NCBI GenBank assembly: GCA_020634875.1
Contig: JACKAX010000001.1
Location: forward strand, 124,001 to 188,000
Direction: 5' to 3'
DNA length: 64,000 nucleotides
Origin: Anaerolineales bacterium
GTDB lineage: Bacteria; Chloroflexota; Anaerolineae; Anaerolineales; JABWBV01
Under the pieces are notes generated by a model. It searched no databases. It saw only the letters and a program-made list of their open reading frames with translations, and had not been told where the DNA came from. How positions within the stretch are numbered: position 1 is the first letter of the stretch; every line of letters starts with the position of its first letter. Positions 17,039-25,306 of this stretch are shown one piece after another. Position numbers and translations under genes: made by a program.

Positions 17039-17740
17039 ATGGCTAAACAAACTGGCAAAAACCAACCCCTGCAAATCGCAACGCACATCGGCGCGCTCCT
17101 TCCCCTCGCCTGGATGATCTACGCCTTTTTTACAGATAACCTGACCGTTAATCCGATACAAGATCTAATTCTCCGGACCGGGAAAACCGCCCTTGTTTTA
17201 CTCGTTCTTTCCCTGGCCTGTACCCCCGCCAACAGCCTGTTCAAGTTTCGCCCTGCACTGAACATGCGCCGTCCATTAGGCGTGTATGCGTTCATGTACA
17301 TTGCCATTCATCTAAGCCTGTTTACCTTTGACAACTTTTTCTGGGCACTTGGCTTCACCTGGGAGAACCTCAAAACCACGATCCTTGAAAAGCGTTACGT
17401 ACTGGTTGGATTTGCCGCCTTTCTCATTTTCCTCCCCCTTGCCATCACCTCCACTAAAGGCTGGCAAAAACGTATGGGCAAACGTTGGAAAAACCTGCAC
17501 AAATGGGTTTATCTTGCCGACATTCTTGTCATCATTCATTACATTTGGTTGGTAAAAGCAGACATTACCCAACCCCTCGCATGGGGCGCGGGCGTTGTCG
17601 TTCTCCTACTCCTACGAATTTCCCTCATCAAGAAAGGTGCCCAAACCCTGGTCGCGCGGATCACCCGCTTCGTCAAACATTCCAACCCCAAACCCACGCC
17701 CCGCGACGCCTCTCCTGTCACACTGACAGACCCCTCCTGA
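17039..17740 (+). CDS. msrQ: Heme-binding membrane subunit MsrQ
   Basis: A 233-residue integral membrane protein of the ferric-reductase-like/YedZ family, with about six helices. Probable heme-ligand histidines are in YIAIHLSLFTFD and in HKWVYLADILVIIHYIW. It passes electrons from the quinone pool or cytoplasmic flavin donors to MsrP. It lies 30 bp after msrP, and a rho-independent terminator follows at 17763. The extended soluble C-terminus is proline-rich and has no recognised domain. Confidence 0.92.
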   Translation: MAKQTGKNQPLQIATHIGALLPLAWMIYAFFTDNLTVNPIQDLILRTGKTALVLLVLSLACTPANSLFKFRPALNMRRPLGVYAFMYIAIHLSLFTFDNFFWALGFTWENLKTTILEKRYVLVGFAAFLIFLPLAITSTKGWQKRMGKRWKNLHKWVYLADILVIIHYIWLVKADITQPLAWGAGVVVLLLLRISLIKKGAQTLVARITRFVKHSNPKPTPRDASPVTLTDPS

Positions 17741-17762
17741 TTTTTCTCCTTTCCAAAAAGAA

Positions 17763-17796
17763 GCGCCGGACTTAATATCCGGCGTTCCTTTTTTAT
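17763..17796 (+). terminator. Rho-independent terminator after msrPQ
   Basis: The GC-rich arms CGCCGGA / TCCGGCG flank a 7-nt loop, followed by TTCCTTTTTT. It ends the plus-strand block and faces the end of the convergent hydrolase gene. Confidence 0.88.
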
Positions 17797-17845
17797 ATGG
17801 TAGTCTAGCCCCTTGTGGGCGAGATGGTGGTCACAAGACCCGTAA

Positions 17846-18484
17846 TTAGATAAATTCCCCCCTTTCTAAAAACGCCACGGTTTGCCTCACCACCCCTGGC
17901 AAATACCGCAAGAAAAAGTGTCCCGCGGGAAACGTCACATGATCTGCCATCCCCGCAACCTTTGTTCGGGCCACGCTCACCCGCCCATCGTTTGGGCCGG
18001 AGAAAATGAACGGGGCGAGCGGATTATCGGGAACGCGCCCGGCAATCACGCCCAACGGGAAGTTCACGGCACCGAGTTGGTTCGGAAGGCTATCCGAGGA
18101 TGTGCCTACTTGAAGGGCTGCTGGCCCCATCACTTTTCCCAACCCCACGCGGGGGACAAGATCTGCCCATTCGCTTCCCTGGTTTGGCGGGGCGAACATC
18201 ACCGCCCGAGCGATCTGCACCGGAAAATCCCGCGCCAGCACCCGAAGCACGATCCCGCCCATCGAGTGGGAGACGAAATTCAACGGGGGCGGCGAAGCGC
18301 CGAAGTGTGTTTGAAGGTCTGCCCACACGTGCCCCGCGAGGGTTTCGAGCAGAAATTTTCGAGAGGGGTAATCGAGATTGAGGGTCTGGAATCCGTGGGA
18401 GGCGAGTTTTCGTGCGAGGGGTTCCATTGATCGGCGGGTGAGGCCGAGGCCGTGGAGGAGGATGGTGGGGGAAGAGGGCATCAA
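17846..18484 (-). CDS. Alpha/beta hydrolase (lipase-like)
   Basis: A 212-residue alpha/beta hydrolase. The oxyanion region is TILLHGLGLTRRSM near the N-terminus, and the nucleophile elbow is VSHSMGGIV near residue 89. The catalytic aspartate and histidine are probably in PNDGRVSV and FPAGHFFLR. It resembles small triacylglycerol lipase/PGAP1-like esterases; the substrate is unknown. The start codon overlaps the stop of the ABC permease gene by 4 bp, so it is the last gene of that operon. An internal ATG one codon later is equally possible. Confidence 0.85.
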   Translation of the reverse strand: MMPSSPTILLHGLGLTRRSMEPLARKLASHGFQTLNLDYPSRKFLLETLAGHVWADLQTHFGASPPPLNFVSHSMGGIVLRVLARDFPVQIARAVMFAPPNQGSEWADLVPRVGLGKVMGPAALQVGTSSDSLPNQLGAVNFPLGVIAGRVPDNPLAPFIFSGPNDGRVSVARTKVAGMADHVTFPAGHFFLRYLPGVVRQTVAFLERGEFI

Positions 18485-19377
18485 TAATTCGTCGTCATAT
18501 CAATCATCCCCTTTTCCCGCGCGAGGTGATCGCATTTGCGAAAGACGAAAATCCCTACCAGCCCGAACACTACCGTTAGCCCAGCTAAAATCCCTAAGAG
18601 TTGCCCGTTTGAGAAGGAAGACAGGGTGGGGAACGCGGCCGCGGCACTCCCGATCAGGGCGCGGCGCACGAGTTCGAGCCAGTAGGTGAGTGGCATCGCA
18701 AACCCGAGGGGGCGTAACCACGCGGGCAGAACTTCCAGGGGAAAGATCGCCCCGCTGAACAAGTACAGCGCTCCGGCCACTGCTTCCCCCAAAAACCAGA
18801 TGTGATTGGCGATCAGCAACGTGACCCCCGCGAGAATCAGCCCCATCATCGCGAGCATGATCACGCCAATGAACAGGGCGAGCAGAAACAACGGCCAGTT
18901 TACTTCGAGTACATTGAATGGGACTTTCAAAAATAGTACCCCAAAGGCAACCGTGATAAAGACGGAAATCGAGCCCATTAGAAAGCGCGCCACGCCGCGT
19001 CCGAGGAGGTACATCGGGATATTGAGCGGGGCGACGTAGATGTATTTGAGCGTGCGGTAGTGTTCCCGGTCATCAATCACCGCCCAAGAGATGCCCGCCA
19101 TGATGGCACCGACGTATTGGTAGAAGGCGTTGCCCAGGTAGATGTACGGGAAGATAGGGTTGGAGTAATCCCCGCCGGTGATGACGCTGTACATCACAAC
19201 GAGGATCGCCGCCGCCGAGAGAGGTTTGACTATGGAGTAGATGGCAAAGATGAGGGGGTCGGTCCAGTTGGATTCGATTTGCCAGCCCAGCCACGCGGCG
19301 GTTTTGAAGGAATGCCAGAGGGGATTGCGGAGTTGGGGAATAGGGGAGTTAGGGAGTGAGGGGGTAATCGTGGTCAT
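18481..19377 (-). CDS. ABC-2 type transporter permease
   Basis: A 298-residue membrane protein with six predicted helices and the ABC-2 family pattern (cytoplasmic N-terminus, IYSIVKPLSAAAILVVMYSV, YLFSGAIFPLEVLPAWLRP late in the domain). It is the second permease of a DrrAB-like exporter; the ATPase and the first permease lie upstream in the same direction. The ATG at 19377 (MTTITPSLPN) is chosen because the longer reading from 19455 runs through repeat DNA. The substrate is unknown. Confidence 0.88.
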   Translation of the reverse strand: MTTITPSLPNSPIPQLRNPLWHSFKTAAWLGWQIESNWTDPLIFAIYSIVKPLSAAAILVVMYSVITGGDYSNPIFPYIYLGNAFYQYVGAIMAGISWAVIDDREHYRTLKYIYVAPLNIPMYLLGRGVARFLMGSISVFITVAFGVLFLKVPFNVLEVNWPLFLLALFIGVIMLAMMGLILAGVTLLIANHIWFLGEAVAGALYLFSGAIFPLEVLPAWLRPLGFAMPLTYWLELVRRALIGSAAAAFPTLSSFSNGQLLGILAGLTVVFGLVGIFVFRKCDHLAREKGMIDMTTNY

Positions 19378-19380
19378 TTT

Positions 19381-19410
19381 TGATAAGTGATGAGTGATAA
19401 GTATTGAGTG
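19381..19410. repeat. Family A repeat words (A2)
   Basis: TGATAAGTGATGAGTGATAA followed by GTATTGAGTG lies directly upstream of the permease start. It is a single arm without a perfect partner. Confidence 0.65.
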
Positions 19411-19459
19411 GCAGCATCCTGAGCGGAAAGTGTTTCGTTTCTTGAATTGTTCCATGTCC

Positions 19460-19552
19460 AGCGAAGTCGAAGGATGCGGGAATTACATGTGTTCCCCGCA
19501 CCCTTCGACTTCGCAAAGCCTCCGCTCAACCCTTCGCTCAGGGTGCTACCGT
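19460..19552. repeat. Family G hairpin repeat (CCTTCGACTTCGC type)
   Basis: GCGAAGTCGAAGG (19461-19473) pairs with CCTTCGACTTCGC (19502-19514), extended by TGCGGG / CCCGCA. A further arm, CCTTCGCTCAGGGTGC (19531-19546), touches the stop codon of the upstream permease gene at 19546-19548. Related GCACCCTGAGCGAAGTCGAA words are, from memory, widespread in many bacterial genomes. Confidence 0.75.
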
Positions 19553-20409
19553 CTGCTCTCCGTAATGCGCCCTTCCCGGATCGCCAGCCGTTCCATGTAT
19601 CGGAGCAGGTATCGCGCAGCAGTCAGAAAAATCACACACAAGGCAACCAGCACGCCGATTTCGAACTGCACACTGACAAACCCCAGCGATGGGCCGGACT
19701 TGAACACTAACTGCCGCATCGCATCCAGCCCCATCGTCAGCGGGATGATGGACGCGCCCGCCGCGATCCAGAAATTGAAACTGCTGATGGGGAAGTAAAA
19801 GCCCGACGCGAGGTATACCGGTTCCTGCGCCAGGTTTGACCAGTGCCAGGCCTCGCGGCTGAGGAGCAGATACACCGACGCAAACATCATCCCCATCCCG
19901 TAGAGGGCGGTCATGGTGAGCATGAATACTGCAAATAACTGGATAAAACTGGACACCGCAAACTGGACATTGAAAAGCCAACTGCCCACAACAAGAATGA
20001 ACACTGCCCGAAGCATCGTCGCCAGCATCCCGCCTAGAGCCATGCCGAGCAGGATCGCCATCAACGAGTTGGGGGCCATGATATACAAGCCGAGGTTGCC
20101 TGTCTCCTTTTCCCAATACAACTGGCTAGACATACTCCACAGTACGTTGAGCCAAAACGCGGTCATCGCCCCGCCGACAACGACAAACCCGACGTAATCT
20201 TCGGGTGCTTGAATCGCCCGGTACACGAACACATACGCCGCCACCCCCATGATCGGCAGAAACAGGTCAAAGAAAATCCACGATTTTTCCCGTTGCTGTC
20301 CGATGACGCGGGGATAGGCACGGGCGAGCACGGTCTGGATGAAAAGCCGCCAGCCGGTGTTTTTCTGCACGCGGGCGTTGGAAATAGAGGTTTGGAGATT
20401 GGTCGTCAT
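19546..20409 (-). CDS. ABC-2 type transporter permease
   Basis: A 287-residue membrane protein of the ABC-2 family with about six helices (for example SWIFFDLFLPIMGVAAYVFV and FWIAAGASIIPLTMGLDAMR). It lies between the ATPase gene and the second permease gene. The ATG at 20409 is preferred over a GTG at 20427, because the latter falls in a repeat. The stop codon overlaps the start of a family G repeat. Together with its neighbours it forms a two-permease efflux transporter; the substrate cannot be read from sequence. Confidence 0.87.
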   Translation of the reverse strand: MTTNLQTSISNARVQKNTGWRLFIQTVLARAYPRVIGQQREKSWIFFDLFLPIMGVAAYVFVYRAIQAPEDYVGFVVVGGAMTAFWLNVLWSMSSQLYWEKETGNLGLYIMAPNSLMAILLGMALGGMLATMLRAVFILVVGSWLFNVQFAVSSFIQLFAVFMLTMTALYGMGMMFASVYLLLSREAWHWSNLAQEPVYLASGFYFPISSFNFWIAAGASIIPLTMGLDAMRQLVFKSGPSLGFVSVQFEIGVLVALCVIFLTAARYLLRYMERLAIREGRITESRR

Positions 20410-20423
20410 AGGATTTTGATTGG

Positions 20424-20498
20424 ACACAGAGGGCGGAGAGGGAACAGAAGAACACAGAAGTTTTTTAAATTTTTCTGTGTTCTCTGTGCCTTCCGTGT
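20424..20498. repeat. Family D hairpin repeat (CACAGAG / CTCTGTG words)
   Basis: GAACACAGAA (20450-20459) pairs with TTCTGTGTTC (20473-20482), flanked by further ACACAGAGG and CTCTGTGCCTTCCGTGT words. It fills the spacer between permease and ATPase genes and reaches the ATPase stop codon at 20500. Confidence 0.7.
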
Positions 20499-20499
20499 A

Positions 20500-21501
20500 C
20501 TATTCCGCGCTTTCCACTTCCGACATGCTCTTCCCGACCAAATCCACGAACACATCTTCGAGGGTGGGTTCGCGTTTTTGGAAGTTCAGGATGCGGATGT
20601 TGTGGGTGGTCATCGTATTGATTACCGTACCTAGCACATCTTCTTCAGCGAGGATAAATTCCAGCACAGCGCGGCCATCGAGGGGGCGATGGGTGACAGT
20701 GCGAACGCCGGGCAACGCCTCGAACGGCCCGGTCCCCATCCCGTCCAATGGGCTAACTTCTAGACGGAAGAGGGCGTCTTTTTGCAAGCGGTGTTTCAGG
20801 TTCGACGGAGTATCGCACGCCAGCACTTTTCCCCCGTTGATGATGGCAACGCGATCACAGAGTTCGTCTGCTTCAACCATGTAGTGGGTGGTGAGGAGTA
20901 GCGTGCGATCGGGGTTGGTGGACATCCATTGGCGGATGAGTTTGCGGGTGTCGCGGGACGCGCCCACGTCCAGGCCCAGCGTCGGCTCGTCGAGAAACAA
21001 CACGTCCGGGTCAGTCAGAAAGCCGCGGACGATGTTCATTTTCTGGCGCAGGCCGGTGGACAGGTCGGACGATTTGGTATTCATCCGGTCGGCGAGACCC
21101 ACGATTTCGAGCAAGCTTTTGATCCGTTCGTTGGCGATTTTTGAAGGGATGCCGTAAAACTGCGCAAACATCCAGAGATTTTCCCGCACGGTCAGCAGCC
21201 CGTACCCGGACGATTCCCCGCCTGAGACCATGTTGATCCGCGGGCGAACTTTTTCCGGTTCCGCGGCCACGTCCACCCCAGCCACGAGTGCCCGCCCCGA
21301 CGTGGGGGAGAGTAGCGTGGTCAGGATTTTGATCAGGGTGGTTTTGCCCGCCCCGTTTGGGCCGAGCAAGCCGAACAGCTCGCCCCGCGGGACATCGAGA
21401 CTTACGTCCGCGAGGGCAATCAGTTCTTTGGCCTCAGTCTTTTTTCCGCCGCGTATTTTGTAGATGCGGCCGAGGTGGTCAGTTTTGATGGCAAGTTCCA
21501 T
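20500..21501 (-). CDS. ABC transporter ATP-binding protein (DrrA-like)
   Basis: A 333-residue ATPase. Walker A is GPNGAGKTTLIK, the Q-loop region lies near MVSGGESSGYGLL, the signature is the slightly degenerate LSTGLRQKM, Walker B is VLFLDEPTLGLD, and the switch histidine is in LLTTHYMVEADELCD. A C-terminal ~90-residue extension (RLEVSPLDG, LNFQKREPTLEDVFVDLVG) is typical of the DrrA/multidrug subfamily. It powers the two ABC-2 permeases encoded directly downstream. It is the first gene of this operon. Confidence 0.93.
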   Translation of the reverse strand: MELAIKTDHLGRIYKIRGGKKTEAKELIALADVSLDVPRGELFGLLGPNGAGKTTLIKILTTLLSPTSGRALVAGVDVAAEPEKVRPRINMVSGGESSGYGLLTVRENLWMFAQFYGIPSKIANERIKSLLEIVGLADRMNTKSSDLSTGLRQKMNIVRGFLTDPDVLFLDEPTLGLDVGASRDTRKLIRQWMSTNPDRTLLLTTHYMVEADELCDRVAIINGGKVLACDTPSNLKHRLQKDALFRLEVSPLDGMGTGPFEALPGVRTVTHRPLDGRAVLEFILAEEDVLGTVINTMTTHNIRILNFQKREPTLEDVFVDLVGKSMSEVESAE

Positions 21502-21506
21502 GGGAT

Positions 21507-21530
21507 TGATAAGTAATGAAGTGGTAAGTG
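21507..21530. repeat. Family A repeat words (A3)
   Basis: TGATAAGTAATGAAGTGG then TAAGTG, a single diverged arm directly upstream of the ATPase start codon. The rest of the gap up to 21815 shows a hairpin at 21681-21726 and nothing else recognised. Confidence 0.55.
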
Positions 21531-21680
21531 AATAGATGCTCTATTTAATGGTATGTAGGGTGGGTCTGTGACGGGGAAAAACCGTGTGAAAAGCGTAGGG
21601 AAAGTGTAGGTTTGGCGTCAAGCAAAAAAGGAAACCGTCTGCTAAGATTATATCCGAAGGGCGATTTCTCTTCTCCTCCT

Positions 21681-21726
21681 TAAAAGTGAGAGCCGGATGT
21701 GGCGTTCCGGCTCTCTCTGCTTTTAA
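21681..21726 (-). terminator. Hairpin terminator after DinB gene
   Basis: GAGAGCCGGA (21688-21697) pairs with TCCGGCTCTC (21706-21715), extended by AAAAG / CTTTT arms. On the minus strand the stem ends in a short T-run. It separates the DinB gene from the ABC operon. Confidence 0.75.
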
Positions 21727-21815
21727 GAGGCAGACGCACTTGTTCCTAAAGAAATCCTGGAGGAAAACTTCGAGACTTTTTCAAAATTTGTGCGAAGTGC
21801 CTCGCACCTCTCAGG

Positions 21816-22394
21816 TTATGTAGCAATGCCCAATAAACTGGCGATCACGCCAATTTCGCCAATGTGTTGATAGGGATGGGTCAGGCAAAAATTCATCAGA
21901 CATTTTCCCTTGCTCCAGCCCGTATAGGTTTGGATAAAAACATCTGGGTTAGAATGCGCCAGACCTTCCTCCACCATAATCGTCCAAATTCGTTCGGTCG
22001 GGACGACGGCCGCCAGATTGTCCAGATTCAAAGTTTCGAGGACTCCAAGCGTTCGTGCGTGAACGGCGTTGGCGTAATCGTGGAGGGCGGAGAGGTTGAT
22101 GCGTTCGTTCAGGTCATCTACTTCGAGAAAGGTCATCTCGGAACCGTGATGCCGCCAGGGGAGGTTCAATTTTTCCATCCACCCCTCCTCCCAAACCTGG
22201 GGATGATCCGTGACAAAGCGGTTGAGGCCCGCATCTTCCACCCGCGCCATGTGCCACAGATTCCAGGCAATTGAGTTGACGTGAGGATGCGGACGCCGGC
22301 GCATCAACGTCTCCGAGACATCTGTCCAAACCACTTCAAGCCAGAAATCATAGAGTACATCGTATCTTTGGCGGAAAAGTTCATCAAAATTCAT
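21816..22394 (-). CDS. DinB family protein
   Basis: A 192-residue four-helix DinB/YfiT-like protein. Candidate metal-ligand histidines are in SIAWNLWHMARVED near residue 48 and in LTHPYQHIGEIGVI near the C-terminus, with further histidines in PWRHHGSE. Many family members are thiol-dependent S-transferases or of unknown function. The ATG at 22394 is chosen because a GGAG site lies just upstream. It is one of seven DinB-fold genes in the window. Confidence 0.85.
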   Translation of the reverse strand: MNFDELFRQRYDVLYDFWLEVVWTDVSETLMRRRPHPHVNSIAWNLWHMARVEDAGLNRFVTDHPQVWEEGWMEKLNLPWRHHGSEMTFLEVDDLNERINLSALHDYANAVHARTLGVLETLNLDNLAAVVPTERIWTIMVEEGLAHSNPDVFIQTYTGWSKGKCLMNFCLTHPYQHIGEIGVIASLLGIAT

Positions 22395-22402
22395 ATTGGC
22401 TC

Positions 22403-22432
22403 CACTCACGCATCACTTATCACTTCATCACC
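22403..22432. repeat. Family A repeat (A4), overlapping the end of the Tag gene
   Basis: CGCATCACTTATCACTTCAT and flanking words fill the spacer between the tag and DinB genes. On the minus strand the repeat word GTGATGAAGTGA supplies the last codons and stop of tag (VMK then TGA). Confidence 0.7.
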
Positions 22433-22986
22433 TCTTCTCGTCGAAAACAATCCAGCGCATGATCATTGATCATCCCCACGGCTTGCATAAATGCATACAC
22501 AATCGTCGGCCCGACAAACGAGAAGCCATACTTTTTCAGCGCTTTGCTCATCGCCTCGGACTCCGGGCTGGTGGTCGGGTAATCTTTGATCGAGTGAATT
22601 TCATGGATGAGGGGTTGTCCCCCGACAAAACTCCACAGAAAATCGCTGAAACTCCCTTTTTCTTCTTCGATTTGTAGGTAGCCGCGGGCATTTTTGATCA
22701 CCGACTGAACTTTGAGTCGGTTGCGGATGATGCCGGGGTTGGCGAGCAATTCCGCGACTTTGGCATCATCGTAGTAGATAATTTTTCGGGGATCAAATCC
22801 GTCGAACACTGCGTAGTAATTCTCACGGCGCTGGAGGATCGTCCACCAGGTCAGCCCAGCTTGCGCGCCGTCGAGACAGAGTTTGGCAAACAGGGCCTGA
22901 CTATCGAGGACAGGTACGCCCCATTCTTCATCATGATATTGAACATACAGGGGGAGGTGGGTGGGGACCCAGGGACAACGGTTCAT
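22420..22986 (-). CDS. tag: DNA-3-methyladenine glycosylase I
   Basis: A 188-residue base-excision repair enzyme removing 3-methyladenine. It begins MNRCPWV and has YHDEEWGVPV and LDGAQAGLTWWTILQRRENY. The zinc ligands are the N-terminal cysteine 4, a histidine in YHDEEW, and the histidine/cysteine pair in NDHALDCF. The length fits the family. The last three residues and stop are encoded inside a family A repeat. No ribosome binding site is obvious. Confidence 0.95.
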   Translation of the reverse strand: MNRCPWVPTHLPLYVQYHDEEWGVPVLDSQALFAKLCLDGAQAGLTWWTILQRRENYYAVFDGFDPRKIIYYDDAKVAELLANPGIIRNRLKVQSVIKNARGYLQIEEEKGSFSDFLWSFVGGQPLIHEIHSIKDYPTTSPESEAMSKALKKYGFSFVGPTIVYAFMQAVGMINDHALDCFRREEVMK

Positions 22987-23012
22987 AGGTGTGGGAAGTG
23001 GAAAGTGGTGAG

Positions 23013-23044
23013 TCGATTTTCGATCTTTGATCTTTGATCGAGAT
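23013..23044. repeat. Family F repeat (GATCTTTGATC words)
   Basis: TCGATTTTCGATCTTTGATC followed by TTTGATCGAGATT. It runs into the stop codon of the DUF4287 gene at 23045. A short GGAAGTGGAAAGTGG tract precedes it. Confidence 0.55.
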
Positions 23045-23614
23045 TTACGCGGTTTCGTACGCGGCCTTGAGCCAGTGGATCAGTTCATCCGTGACATCAG
23101 CCTGACTTTCGAGCCGCACCCGGTGCGTACACATCGAATTAAAACTGCCAGATGCCTCTAACTTGCCCTGAGGGTCAACCGCGTTCAAATTGAGACCCAC
23201 ATCTACCCGCGTTTTCGTGCTTGGCTGAATCAAGGCAAATTGTTTGTTCCGGCGCAGGCTGACATACGTCCGTTTTGGCGAGATTTCGACATCGTTGCCA
23301 AAATCATTCACAACAGCGATCAGGGTGTCGTAAATCGGACGGAGGGCGGCTTTCTCGCCTGCATATTGTTCGGCGACCAGGTCTTTCTCGGCACCGATGA
23401 CCGCCTGCCCCGCGCGGTCTTTGGCGGTTAGCGCAATCAGGTTTGCATACCCGTAAGTCAGCCCATGTTCGGCTTTCAGAAAATTGATGCGCTCCTTCAC
23501 TTTTTCGAAGCCGCTCGCATTGACTAGCGCCACCCATTCGTCCAGCGATTGCCCATATTTTTCTTCCAGGTTTTTGATCATGTTTTGGGTGGCTTCTTCA
23601 ATTCTGTCTGCCAT
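23045..23614 (-). CDS. DUF4287 / DUF5655 domain protein
   Basis: A 189-residue soluble protein with two recognisable uncharacterised domains: DUF4287 at residues ~7-60 (TGKSLDEW-like MIKNLEEKYGQSLDEWVALV and EHGLTYGYANLIAL) and DUF5655 at ~75-185 (PKRTYVSLRRNKQFALIQP, RVDVGLNLN, VTDELIHWLKAAYE). The ATG at 23614 has a textbook GGAAAGGAG site. It starts 3 bp after the stop of the terpene-cyclase-fold gene, so the two are likely co-transcribed. Function unknown; it may bind nucleic acid, but this is not shown. Confidence 0.85.
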   Translation of the reverse strand: MADRIEEATQNMIKNLEEKYGQSLDEWVALVNASGFEKVKERINFLKAEHGLTYGYANLIALTAKDRAGQAVIGAEKDLVAEQYAGEKAALRPIYDTLIAVVNDFGNDVEISPKRTYVSLRRNKQFALIQPSTKTRVDVGLNLNAVDPQGKLEASGSFNSMCTHRVRLESQADVTDELIHWLKAAYETA

Positions 23615-23616
23615 TC

Positions 23617-24552
23617 TTAACTCCTTTCCAGTTTTCCATACTTGTTGAGCGTGTGCAAAACATCCACCGTAATTCGCCCGGCCCATTCTTTTTTGGCGAC
23701 TTCCCACACATCATCGTATTGGCCCCAATGCCAGCCGGGCCACCACGCACCGTCTTCGGCTTGCTGTTGGATGATATTATCGATCAGCCGGTCAATATCT
23801 TCGGGAAACGCCTGCGCGGTCACCGGGTCCCGAAAATCCAACAACGCGATCACTGGCAACTCCGCCAGCTTTTCTTCCGTGAGTGGGCGGAGCGAACGGT
23901 ACGCAGTCAAAATCCTGTTCCGCGCGTCATCTGCCAACCCCTCCGGCAAAAAGGCCGCGGCCCGTTCCCAGTTCAAAAGCTGGTAAAAGCTCAATTGCCC
24001 GGCCCCAAACGCCACCCCGCTTTCCAGGTTTTTCCTCGCCCGTTCAGTCGCGCGAGCGAGCAGTTCAGGCGGGACATTCGCACGCGCATAGTGCAAATAC
24101 CCCACCAACTCCGCGGACGGGTTAGCCCACGCACCCTCGGGCGGCGCGGCGACACTATCGCGCCCCCACCAAAACGCGTGGGGATGATCGTTCACGGCGA
24201 GGGGGAGCGCGGGCCAATAATCCCCCTCGGTTTGATATGTATCCACAAGATATTGGATCGCGGCCTGAACCACCGGATGTTCGGGCGGGGCACCCACTGC
24301 GAGGCAGTTCTGCAACCCAACCGAGGTCGCCATCGCCGAAGAAGCAGGGAGACGAAAATCCGGCTCCATCCCATGCCCGAAGCCCCCGTCGGGGTTTTGG
24401 AAGGTGCGGAGGGCCTCAAGCACCTCGGAGGCGGGGCTGCCCTCACTCGTGGGGTCTTCAAAGTAGTAAGCGAACAAACAACGGTCCACCGCGCGAGCGT
24501 GGGTTTTGACGAATGTCGCGGCGCGTGCAAAGTTTTCAGGGGACAGGTTCAT
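23617..24552 (-). CDS. Terpenoid-cyclase/prenyltransferase-fold protein
   Basis: A 311-residue protein made of alpha-hairpin repeats with QNPDGGFGHGMEPDF and QQAEDGAWWPGWHWG, which resemble QW-type motifs of the squalene cyclase/prenyltransferase alpha-alpha toroid. No DXDD catalytic motif of real squalene cyclases is visible, so it is probably not a cyclase. GGAGG precedes the ATG. It is in an apparent operon with NTF2-like, VOC and GyrI-like genes, and a distant paralog is at 26460. Confidence 0.75.
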   Translation of the reverse strand: MNLSPENFARAATFVKTHARAVDRCLFAYYFEDPTSEGSPASEVLEALRTFQNPDGGFGHGMEPDFRLPASSAMATSVGLQNCLAVGAPPEHPVVQAAIQYLVDTYQTEGDYWPALPLAVNDHPHAFWWGRDSVAAPPEGAWANPSAELVGYLHYARANVPPELLARATERARKNLESGVAFGAGQLSFYQLLNWERAAAFLPEGLADDARNRILTAYRSLRPLTEEKLAELPVIALLDFRDPVTAQAFPEDIDRLIDNIIQQQAEDGAWWPGWHWGQYDDVWEVAKKEWAGRITVDVLHTLNKYGKLERS

Positions 24553-24962
24553 CAGTCATCCTCCGGGGTTTCGTATTTTTTCATAATTTCCCGCACAGGG
24601 TGGTTGTCCGCATAAACCTGCCAGTGGGTAATTTGACCATCTTCGGTTAAAGCTTTCCACGCGACGGGAGCGGTCCAAAAATTTTCTTCGCGCAATTGAC
24701 CAGAAACGGCAAACGTGCCGCAGGCCTGCCCGGTAACGAGGACAAGATCGCCCTGCGCGAGGACATCTTCCACCTCGATCCGGTAGTCGGGGAACCAGGC
24801 AAAATACCCGGCCCACGCGGTTCGCATCCCCTCGCGGCCATGAAAGCTGTGCCCAATCGAGTCAACAAAGCGGTGATCGGAGGCCATGAGGGCAATCAGC
24901 CCCTCGGCATCGTGGGCGTTGATGCGGTCAATAAAAGTGAGGACAATTTGTGTAGGAGTCAT
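24552..24962 (-). CDS. NTF2-like / SnoaL-like protein
   Basis: A 136-residue cone-shaped NTF2-like protein: TPTQIVLTFIDRINAHDAEG helix, then DHRFVDSIGHSFHGREGMRTAWAGYFAWFPDYRIEVED, a common pattern of the SnoaL/ketosteroid-isomerase-like superfamily. Its stop shares a base with the start of the terpene-cyclase-fold gene, and its start overlaps the end of the VOC gene, so translation is coupled. The substrate is unknown. Confidence 0.82.
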   Translation of the reverse strand: MTPTQIVLTFIDRINAHDAEGLIALMASDHRFVDSIGHSFHGREGMRTAWAGYFAWFPDYRIEVEDVLAQGDLVLVTGQACGTFAVSGQLREENFWTAPVAWKALTEDGQITHWQVYADNHPVREIMKKYETPEDD

Positions 24963-25306
24963 GTTTGCAGTTGAGTCAGTTCGATCAGGTGACCATCTGG
25001 GTCGCGAAGGTAGGCGGAGCGGCCCCAGTAATAATCATGGGGCTGCACTTCGATGGAGAGGCCTTGCTGAACGAGCGCGGCACACGCAGCATCCACATCA
25101 GGGACTTCAAACGCGGTGTGATTTTCGGGGGGGAGATCGTTGGGGCCGGGGGTGTAAGTGCGATGGATGAAGATTTTTGTGTGCCCGGTCATGAAGATTG
25201 CCATGTCCGGCGACTCAGCAACGGGGCGTGTGCCAAGCAAGGATCGGTAAAACGCGGACATCTCCGCGACGTTAAGGGTGAAGTAAGCGAGTTCAATCAG
25301 TTTCAT
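24959..25306 (-). CDS. VOC family protein (glyoxalase/bleomycin-resistance fold)
   Basis: A 115-residue single-module VOC protein. It begins MKLIELAYFTLNVAEMSAFY and ends DYYWGRSAYLRDPDGHLIEL, the family's paired beta-alpha-beta-beta-beta units with likely metal ligands including the glutamate of LIEL. It would form a dimer with metal sites between subunits. It overlaps both neighbours (14 bp with the GyrI-like gene, 4 bp with the NTF2-like gene). The role may be thiol transfer or an isomerase-type reaction; no specific substrate can be read. Confidence 0.87.
   Translation of the reverse strand: MKLIELAYFTLNVAEMSAFYRSLLGTRPVAESPDMAIFMTGHTKIFIHRTYTPGPNDLPPENHTAFEVPDVDAACAALVQQGLSIEVQPHDYYWGRSAYLRDPDGHLIELTQLQT

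Noticed and set aside
19460..19552. Insertion sequence in the ABC operon spacer
   Set aside because: Only short inverted words, no transposase and no target duplications.
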